Below, piece by piece: positions 1 to 5,005 of a DNA stretch of 10,161 bases. The DNA is taken from assembly GCA_002780065.1 (NCBI GenBank), contig PEWQ01000014.1, forward strand, positions 1-10,161. Reading direction: 5' to 3'. The stretch's first letter is position 1; each line of letters begins with the position of its first letter. The DNA comes from Candidatus Hydrogenedentes bacterium CG07_land_8_20_14_0_80_42_17. GTDB taxonomy: Bacteria; UBA8481. Position numbers and translations under genes: made by a program. The notes beneath the pieces are model-generated. The model was not told where the DNA came from and ran no database searches. It saw nothing but the letters and a program-made list of their open reading frames with translations.

Positions 1-33
1 TCGATTGCAATTTGTTGTAATATCGGATTATGA
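1..33 (+). CDS. possible C-terminal end of an upstream gene (partial)
   Basis: Frame 1 is open from the window edge for ten codons and stops at TGA 31-33. That stop overlaps the ATG of the ankyrin gene (30-32) as ATGA. Three other gene junctions in this window have the same 4-bp arrangement, and the ankyrin gene lacks a good Shine-Dalgarno sequence, so it may be translationally coupled to an upstream gene. Ten codons are far too few to identify a product or to exclude a chance open frame. Confidence 0.3.
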   Translation, partial: SIAICCNIGL

Positions 34-1145
34 GAAGCATTTGTATTGTGATACTTCTGATTATTTCTGCATCTGCTTATGCTATTTCGTCAGGTGACGA
101 ATTACTCGTTGCAGTGAATGAAGGAAGATTTGCCGATGCCAGGGAACTGCTTTCGGCTGGAGTTTCGGCTGATTATAAATCCAGCTTGCTTGGATTGACT
201 CCGCTTCACATTGCAGTTGGTTTAAAAGATACATCAATTTTGAGTTTACTTCTCTCTTCAGGTGCTAAACCTGACGTCATAGATAACCTTAGCGGAAAGA
301 CTCCGCTGATTATGGCGGTTGAAAGAGGCAATTATTCTGCTGTCGAAATACTTATTAGGTCTGGAGCCGACACAACTTTACGAGATGAAATACTTAATCG
401 TTCTGTTCTGGAGATTTCAGTTTCATCAGGAGATACAGTAATGGCTGGAATCATTAACTCCACCGCTCCTAATCGAGAAGAGCAGAAAGCAAGTTTTGCT
501 CCGACTGAAGCCGGAAAAATTGCAACACGAGAAGAGTGGGACAGAGATTCCGAATTCTTCAGATTGATAATGAATCGCGACACAGTAGGAGCGCTTAGAG
601 AAATTGATTCGGGCGCTTCTCCCTCTGCAATGGATCCGTTGGGCTTTGGAATACTTCACCATTTAGTTCATAAACGCGATACCGAGATGATGAATTTTAT
701 GTTTTCATTGAATGTGTCGGTCGATGAACGGGACGCGATAGGCAATACTCCATTGATGTTAGCGGCTCAACGCGGCTTTGATGATATCTGCGGCTTTCTG
801 ATTGAAAAAGGAGCCGACATCAACGCCATGAACTTAGACTCTGCGACTCCGCTCTTTTTTGCGTCTCAGACATGCAGTCATGAACTCATAAAAAAGATGC
901 TAAATCTTGGGGCAAATGTAAATACTCAGGTGATGTCCGGAACATGGAGAGGATGGACACCTTTGATGGTGACTGTCATTAGAAATAATGCTGAGATGAT
1001 TCAGACTATGCTTGATGCCGGAGCGGATATGACAGTCAAGAATTTTAATGGTTGGACTGCATATAAGCTCGCAATAGCAAATGGAAGAGAAATACCGGCT
1101 CAATTGATAAAAGAGGCTGGCGCAAAGATAGGAATAATTTTTTGA
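30..1145 (+). CDS. exported ankyrin-repeat protein
   Basis: A 371-residue protein with a classic signal peptide: a short basic start (MRS), a hydrophobic core at residues 4-15, and a probable signal peptidase I site after Ala-Tyr-Ala18. The rest is mostly ankyrin repeats in two blocks, about 50-150 and 175-365, separated by a charged linker near 150-172. Repeat hallmarks are clear: TPLHIAV, TPLIMAVERGN, NTPLMLAAQRGF, ATPLFFASQ and WTPLMVTVIRNN, each followed by a helix pair and a G-A-D/N turn such as LIEKGADINAMN. Ankyrin repeats bind proteins. Without an attached catalytic domain, the likely role is a periplasmic or secreted binding scaffold with unknown partner. No strong ribosome binding site precedes ATG 30, consistent with coupling to an upstream gene. 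It overlaps the following HAD gene by 4 bp, so the two are probably co-expressed. Confidence 0.9.
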   Translation: MRSICIVILLIISASAYAISSGDELLVAVNEGRFADARELLSAGVSADYKSSLLGLTPLHIAVGLKDTSILSLLLSSGAKPDVIDNLSGKTPLIMAVERGNYSAVEILIRSGADTTLRDEILNRSVLEISVSSGDTVMAGIINSTAPNREEQKASFAPTEAGKIATREEWDRDSEFFRLIMNRDTVGALREIDSGASPSAMDPLGFGILHHLVHKRDTEMMNFMFSLNVSVDERDAIGNTPLMLAAQRGFDDICGFLIEKGADINAMNLDSATPLFFASQTCSHELIKKMLNLGANVNTQVMSGTWRGWTPLMVTVIRNNAEMIQTMLDAGADMTVKNFNGWTAYKLAIANGREIPAQLIKEAGAKIGIIF

Positions 1146-1798
1146 TTAAGGGAGTGGCATTCGACTTTAACGGAGTCATAGTCGACGATGAGCGATTGCA
1201 TTTTGAATCCATGCGAAAGACATGCGAGCCTTATGGTGTAGAACTGACAGAGAAGAAGTATTGGGAGAAATATTTGGCTCTTGACGACGAAAATGCTTTC
1301 CGCGAAATTATTTCCGATAATCGAGATAAACTTCGAGAATCAGATTTACGTTCATTAATTGCAAAAAAGATTTCCGGTTATATGGAGCTTTTGAACGAGG
1401 GCGCTTCTGCTCTTTTTTTTCCAAAAGCTGTAGAAGTTATAAAAAAACTTTCTGAGACTTTTCGACTCGGAATTGTATCCGGTGCGCGCAGGATTGAAAT
1501 AGAGAAGATGTTAGCTCTAGGCGAAATTGAAGATCTTTTCGAGTTTATAATTTCAGCGGGGGAGACCAAGCGCGGCAAGCCGTATCCTGATCAATATGAG
1601 AAAGCAGTGGAATTGTTTAGACTGAAACCGAGTGAAGTTGCGGCAGTGGAAGACTCGATAGGCGGAATACAAGCGGCCAAAGCTACGGGATTATTTGCGA
1701 TTGCAGTCGAACATTCGTATGATAAAAGTTATTTGAAGAAAGCGGATAGAGTTATATCGAGCATTTCCGACTTGACGGTGGAAACAATAAATGGGTGA
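1142..1798 (+). CDS. HAD-superfamily hydrolase, beta-phosphoglucomutase/phosphatase-like, with DFN motif I
   Basis: A 218-residue cytoplasmic protein with the four HAD motifs. Motif I is FDFNGVIVDDE with the presumed nucleophile Asp8. Motif II is the serine of VSGAR (Ser113). Motif III is Lys146 in KRGKPYPDQY. Motif IV is VEDSIGGI with Glu170-Asp171. Length and the helical cap between motifs I and II match subfamily I, the beta-phosphoglucomutase/phosphoglycolate phosphatase type. The residue two after the nucleophile, normally an Asp acting as general acid/base, is Asn10 here, so the usual phosphomutase or phosphatase chemistry cannot be assumed. The TTG start at 1142 is supported by AGGA at 1130-1133, eight bases upstream, and by the TTGA overlap with the preceding stop; residues before the D-x-D motif also have the expected length. 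The substrate is unknown. Being between two exported-protein genes gives no obvious pathway. Confidence 0.9.
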   Translation: MIKGVAFDFNGVIVDDERLHFESMRKTCEPYGVELTEKKYWEKYLALDDENAFREIISDNRDKLRESDLRSLIAKKISGYMELLNEGASALFFPKAVEVIKKLSETFRLGIVSGARRIEIEKMLALGEIEDLFEFIISAGETKRGKPYPDQYEKAVELFRLKPSEVAAVEDSIGGIQAAKATGLFAIAVEHSYDKSYLKKADRVISSISDLTVETING

Positions 1799-1807
1799 AT
1801 TGATACA

Positions 1808-2938
1808 ATGAAAAAGAATTTGTTTATTATTTTGGCAATAATTATTATTTCGCATCCGGCTCTTGCGGATTTTGCTGCCAATCCAACTGCGCAACAGATG
1901 GCTGAGGCGATGGGCATTCCTTCTGCGTATATTGTTTCTGCAAACCTTTGGTCATTGGGGTCTAATCCGGCTGATCCGGCAGGCTATGGAATCTACAATG
2001 GTTCGCTCGGGAAATTTTCACCGCAAGAGGGTGATTCATTTGCGATTATTACTAGCTGTGATGTTTCTTTAATTCCAGGTGCAAACACTTCTTCTGGGGT
2101 TAGTAAGGATCAAAATATTACAGATGGTAAAGGCTCGGAAAACGGCGGAGATGATATCGTTGTATTTAGAATAGTAATTGATCCACCGGATACGGCTCAA
2201 TCCTTCAGTTTTGATTTTGTTTTTCTTTCTGAGGAATATCCTGAATTTGTCGGATCGCCATACAATGATTTCTTTTTAGCGGAGAAGGACGGTCATGCCA
2301 TTACTTACGACACAACAGGCGGCGCTGCAAAGGCAAATTCTATTTACAATATGAGCAAAGATCAGAGCGGAAATATTATTTCTATAAACAACAACTTTTT
2401 TAAAGAAAATCCTGATCAAAATACAGGCACTCAAATGGACGGATGGACTCCGATCCTGACCACATGCGCGCCTTTGATTGGAACGGATTCTCTAGTTCTA
2501 ACTTTTTCCGTAGGAGACATGGGTGACGCAATTCTTATGTCTGTGGCATATATTGATAATTTTAAATTTTCGGAAGAACCTGCAAGTATAGTGACCTTTA
2601 ATAAATCTACTCAAGTAATTCTTGGACAAACCGAAGCAAAGCTGGAAGTCACTACATATCCAAATCCATATCTTCCTCTCTCAGGAGGAAATTTGACATT
2701 TAAAATACCGGCGGGAATATGTCCTGTATTATGTTCGAGTCAGCAAGCGATAAGCCGCGTTGAGATTTATGATATATCAGGACGCCGTGTGGCCTTGCTT
2801 ACGAATGCTTCCGGAAGAACTCTTGTTTGGAATGGAAGAAATGCGAACGGAGATTTACTTTCGAGTGGAACATATTTTTATATTCTTTGGACAGAAGACA
2901 ATCGAAGGGCAACCGGAAAATTTACAATGGTGCATTAA
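1808..2938 (+). CDS. secreted choice-of-anchor L domain protein with C-terminal FlgD-like/T9SS-type sorting module
   Basis: A 376-residue protein. Residues 1-20 form a signal peptide (MKKN, a long Ile/Leu core, probable cleavage after Ala-Leu-Ala20). Residues about 30-260 form a choice-of-anchor L domain, recognised by its hallmark LSEEYPEF (Glu142-Glu143) followed by YNDFF (152-156), an early SLIPGAN-type segment, and an MSVAYIDNFKF-type end. Residues about 284-376 form a C-terminal module starting with YPNPY. It continues through VEIYDISGRRV, WNGRNANGDLLSSGTYFYIL and a short basic tail, the pattern of FlgD-Ig-like/T9SS type A sorting domains. Anchor L proteins are surface-exposed or secreted, with the C-terminus varying by secretion or anchoring route; here it predicts a T9SS-like path in an FCB-type bacterium. 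Nine bases separate it from the HAD gene, so it is probably the last gene of that operon. Function beyond surface display is unknown. Confidence 0.88.
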   Translation: MKKNLFIILAIIIISHPALADFAANPTAQQMAEAMGIPSAYIVSANLWSLGSNPADPAGYGIYNGSLGKFSPQEGDSFAIITSCDVSLIPGANTSSGVSKDQNITDGKGSENGGDDIVVFRIVIDPPDTAQSFSFDFVFLSEEYPEFVGSPYNDFFLAEKDGHAITYDTTGGAAKANSIYNMSKDQSGNIISINNNFFKENPDQNTGTQMDGWTPILTTCAPLIGTDSLVLTFSVGDMGDAILMSVAYIDNFKFSEEPASIVTFNKSTQVILGQTEAKLEVTTYPNPYLPLSGGNLTFKIPAGICPVLCSSQQAISRVEIYDISGRRVALLTNASGRTLVWNGRNANGDLLSSGTYFYILWTEDNRRATGKFTMVH

Positions 2939-2939
2939 T

Positions 2940-3584
2940 TTATGCAGAGGCTTTGATACAGAAGATAAACCACAGCAGAAGATGCTCCGGAATGATCGAA
3001 ATACCTGCTAACAAAAAAGTAGTTCGTTTTGGGAGTTTGGAAAGAGTATAAAAACCTGCATTTATAAAGAAGAGAATTGACCAGAACCCGAGCGTAGATA
3101 AATAGAGAAATGAGAGACCTACTGCTGGATTTTTGGTGAAAGCAATAAAAGGCGAGAGCAGAATCGGAATGAAAAAAATTGTTCCGAATCCGGCAGGCTG
3201 TTGATTATTTTTAATATTTGAAAAGTGTTTTATGGTCGGGCAGGCGATAAGAAGAAGGATCGCTGTTCCGGCAAATAGAGCTGTGACATACGATATTAAT
3301 GGGGAAATTGAAAGGCCTTTGTAATTTGTCAAGTATTGATTAACTGCGGTCGCAATCATTGTGTACACGGCAAGCAGAAGATAATCGCGCTTAATGTAGG
3401 TGTAGTTTCTATGTGAAAGAGCCAATGCCGCGAAGAACGCAGAGATAAATACTCCGGAGAGTAGAGGTGATACCTTAATTATTTTCGAATCAAAAATTGT
3501 TAGGGGGAGAGCATTGCGACTATTCGAAGTAATGAAGAAAAAAAAGTTTACGAGTTCAAATTTCATATTGAATGAAATATACAT
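2940..3584 (-). CDS. hypothetical multi-pass membrane protein
   Basis: I do not recognise the family. The 214-residue product has about six hydrophobic segments, near residues 37-57, 68-86, 93-115, 132-149, 154-179 and 188-210, with short loops. Basic residues (HRN, KR) follow segment 1, and TLSKLPKR lies before the last helix. The size and topology resemble small Yip1-type proteins, but no diagnostic motif is visible. The start is uncertain: ATG at 3584 and an in-frame ATG at 3566 (Met7) both lack a Shine-Dalgarno sequence. The upstream DNA is the palindromic element, which begins only seven bases before the first ATG, so an original promoter may have been displaced. The gene ends one base from the choice-of-anchor L gene on the other strand. 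Its six well-formed membrane segments argue that it is a real gene. Confidence 0.65.
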   Translation of the reverse strand: MYISFNMKFELVNFFFFITSNSRNALPLTIFDSKIIKVSPLLSGVFISAFFAALALSHRNYTYIKRDYLLLAVYTMIATAVNQYLTNYKGLSISPLISYVTALFAGTAILLLIACPTIKHFSNIKNNQQPAGFGTIFFIPILLSPFIAFTKNPAVGLSFLYLSTLGFWSILFFINAGFYTLSKLPKRTTFLLAGISIIPEHLLLWFIFCIKASA

Positions 3585-3591
3585 TAAAATT

Positions 3592-3621
3592 TGGGGTCAG
3601 GCTTGAACTTATTTACTTTTT
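3592..3621 (+). repeat. left arm of 30-bp inverted repeat
   Basis: Perfect reverse complement of 3659-3688. It runs from TGGGGTCAGG at its outer end to ACTTTTT at the loop side. The match breaks at the next inner base (T at 3622 against the complement of G at 3658). Confidence 0.9.
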
Positions 3622-3627
3622 TAGAGT

Positions 3628-3654
3628 TTGAAATTACAAGTGGAAAGATATAAA
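3628..3654 (+). promoter_or_regulatory. candidate sigma70-like promoter for the xdh operon inside the palindrome centre
   Basis: TTGAAA (3628-3633) and TATAAA (3649-3654) each match five of six consensus positions, with a 15-bp spacer; moving the -10 box one or two bases right gives 16 or 17 bp. No other good candidate lies between the divergent genes. In A/T-rich DNA such matches arise by chance, and a promoter upstream inside the membrane-protein gene cannot be excluded. A transcript starting just downstream would carry only the right arm and so would avoid the hairpin. Confidence 0.3.
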
Positions 3655-3658
3655 TTAG

Positions 3659-3688
3659 AAAAAGTAAATAAGTTCAAGCCTGACCCCA
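3659..3688 (-). repeat. right arm of 30-bp inverted repeat
   Basis: Perfect reverse complement of 3592-3621, running from AAAAAGTAAA at the loop side to CCTGACCCCA. It ends one base before the xdhB ribosome binding site, so in a transcript that crosses the whole element the stem would sit directly against the translation start region. Confidence 0.9.
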
Positions 3689-3689
3689 T

Positions 3690-3695
3690 GGAGAG
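3690..3695 (+). promoter_or_regulatory. ribosome binding site of xdhB
   Basis: GGAGAG lies a few bases before ATG 3699 and supports that start. It begins two bases after the right arm of the palindrome, so stem formation in a long leader RNA could affect its accessibility. Confidence 0.7.
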
Positions 3696-3698
3696 AGT

Positions 3699-4517
3699 AT
3701 GAACTATGAGTTCACATACATTGCGCCGTCAAGGAGCGAAGAGCTTGTTGAACTGCTTTCAAATAACTCAAATACGAAAATGATTTTAGCTGGAGGAACT
3801 GATTTAATTCCGAGCATACGGCTGGGTGCATTTAAACCTGACACTGTTATCGACATCAAGAAGATTCCTGAACACAGAATAATTAAGTATGACGAAAAAG
3901 ATGGCTTATCAATAGGTGCGGCTGTCACTGTAAATGAACTTATCGAAAACAGAATAGCTCAATCTAAATATCGTGCTCTTGTTTTGGCGGGCAAAGAGCT
4001 TGCGTCGAATCAGATTAGAAACAGGGCAACTGTTATAGGAAATATATGCAATGCCTCGCCGTGCGCTGATATGGCGCTTCCGCTTCTCTGCCTTGGAGCA
4101 AAAGTTATTTTGGTGTCGGCACGTGGCAGAAGAGAAATGTTGCTCCAAGATTTTTTTGCAGGCGTCAAAAAAACTCAGCTTGGTCTTGATGAATACTGCG
4201 AGCGAATCACAGTGCCTTCAGAATATTCAAACTCGTCCGCAGGTTTCAAAAAACTCAAACGAATTAAAGGACACGACCTCGCTCTAGTCAGCGTGTGCGC
4301 CACTCAAAATCAAAACTTGATTAGAATTGCAGTCGGCTCTTCAGCGCCTACACCGGTCTTTGCAGGCGAGTTTGATAAAAAAGTTACTCACGAAAAAATC
4401 ATTCGAGAAGTTTTGAAAAAAGTTAATCCAATAGATGACATTCGCGCATCGAGAGAGTATCGATTGTTTATGCTTGAGGCATATTTGAAACGCTTATTGA
4501 AAGAGATCTCACGATGA
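3699..4517 (+). CDS. xdhB: molybdenum hydroxylase (xanthine dehydrogenase family) FAD-binding subunit
   Basis: A 272-residue cytoplasmic subunit that carries electrons from the iron-sulfur subunit through FAD to the final acceptor. The N-terminal FAD_binding_5 domain shows the two expected flavin motifs: AGGTDL at residues 31-36, and RNRATVIGNICNASPCAD at 107-124, where the usual TIGGN appears as T-V-I-G-N (111-115). The CO_deh_flav_C-type C-terminal domain contains FKKLKRIKGHDLALVSV. The length is typical of the family. There is no extra cysteine-rich insertion of the kind that carries the 4Fe-4S cluster in 4-hydroxybenzoyl-CoA reductase, which argues against that branch. ATG 3699 has a good ribosome binding site. 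The stop overlaps the next start as ATGA, so the 2Fe-2S subunit is translationally coupled. It is the first gene of the hydroxylase operon. The family is certain; the substrate is not. Confidence 0.93.
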   Translation: MNYEFTYIAPSRSEELVELLSNNSNTKMILAGGTDLIPSIRLGAFKPDTVIDIKKIPEHRIIKYDEKDGLSIGAAVTVNELIENRIAQSKYRALVLAGKELASNQIRNRATVIGNICNASPCADMALPLLCLGAKVILVSARGRREMLLQDFFAGVKKTQLGLDEYCERITVPSEYSNSSAGFKKLKRIKGHDLALVSVCATQNQNLIRIAVGSSAPTPVFAGEFDKKVTHEKIIREVLKKVNPIDDIRASREYRLFMLEAYLKRLLKEISR

Positions 4518-5005
4518 AAACGATAAAAGTTTTTGTAAATGGAGAGAGATACACACGAAATATTCCTGAGCATATAACCTTATTGCGATTTATTCGTGAT
4601 GAGCTCGGCTTGATTGGGACAAAGGAAGGATGCGGAGCAGGGGAATGCGGAGCGTGCACTGTGACAATGAATGGGAGAGCCGTGAACTCATGCATGGTGC
4701 TTGCTGTGGAAGCAGACGGCGCGCGAATCGAGACTGTTGAAGGCGAAACTGCCTCAACGAAACCTTCCAAACTGCAGGAACTTTTCGAAGAGCATCATGC
4801 GGTTCAGTGCGGTTTCTGCACGGCAGGAATGATAATGTCGATAAAAGAGCTCTTGAAAAATAATCCTAAACCTTCTGTCGAAGAGATAAAGCAGGGAATC
4901 GAAGGAAACCTTTGCAGATGCACGGGCTATCAGCAGATTGTCGAAGCTGTTTTAGATTACACGGGACAGTTGGAAAGTCCAGGAGAGTTGAAAATTGTTA
5001 GATGA
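4514..5005 (+). CDS. xdhC: molybdenum hydroxylase (xanthine dehydrogenase family) 2Fe-2S subunit
   Basis: A 163-residue subunit with two [2Fe-2S] clusters that passes electrons from the molybdenum site to FAD. All eight cluster cysteines are present. The plant-ferredoxin-type N-terminal cluster uses Cys40, Cys45, Cys48 and Cys60 (GCGAGECGACTV). The C-terminal helical domain uses Cys99 and Cys102 (QCGFCTAGM) with Cys134 and Cys136 (NLCRCTGY). Gln98 before the third group is the residue that contacts the molybdopterin cofactor in this family. The length matches the separate small subunits of three-component enzymes. Its ATG overlaps the stop of the FAD subunit by 4 bp, and its end overlaps the molybdopterin subunit start by 11 bp, so the three subunits are made from one message. 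Confidence 0.96.
   Translation: MKTIKVFVNGERYTRNIPEHITLLRFIRDELGLIGTKEGCGAGECGACTVTMNGRAVNSCMVLAVEADGARIETVEGETASTKPSKLQELFEEHHAVQCGFCTAGMIMSIKELLKNNPKPSVEEIKQGIEGNLCRCTGYQQIVEAVLDYTGQLESPGELKIVR
4981..4987 (+). promoter_or_regulatory. ribosome binding site deciding the TTG start of xdhA
   Basis: AGGAGAG lies seven bases before TTG 4995, inside the end of the 2Fe-2S gene. It supports TTG as the true start of the molybdopterin subunit. No in-frame ATG occurs until well into the first conserved domain. Confidence 0.75.

Larger units (their letters stand above)
3592..3688. mobile_element. palindromic REP/MITE-like element with 30-bp perfect inverted arms
   Basis: The left arm (3592-3621) and right arm (3659-3688) are exact reverse complements over 30 bp, separated by a 37-bp A/T-rich centre. 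The outer end reads TGGGGTCAGGCTTGAAC. This outward GGGGTCAGGC start resembles, from memory, dispersed palindromic repeats found with IS200-like (Y1/REP-associated) transposases in environmental bacteria; that likeness was not searched. The element has no coding capacity and so could only move in trans. No target duplication is evident beside the arms. It fills almost the whole divergent intergenic region: its left end is seven bases from the membrane protein start and its right end is ten bases before the xdhB ATG. It is unlikely to be an intrinsic terminator, because the T-rich tracts lie at the loop side of the stem rather than after it. Confidence 0.6.

Noticed and set aside
2657-2938. FlgD-like C-terminus as evidence of a flagellar hook protein
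   Set aside because: The YPNPY opening, the position at the end of a signal-peptide-bearing anchor L protein, and the lack of flagellar neighbours fit a secretion sorting module instead.
2760-3011. Open frame on the plus strand spanning the convergent junction
   Set aside because: Out of frame with the FlgD-like module of the anchor L protein and overlapping the opposite membrane gene; no protein-like features.
3592-3688. Palindrome read as an intrinsic transcription terminator
   Set aside because: The T-rich tracts are on the loop side of the stem and no T tract follows either outer end; the 37-base loop and 30-bp stem are also too long for a typical terminator.
4468-4770. 100-codon open frame on the minus strand
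   Set aside because: Opposite the 2Fe-2S subunit cysteine motifs; no plausible start signal and no recognisable features.
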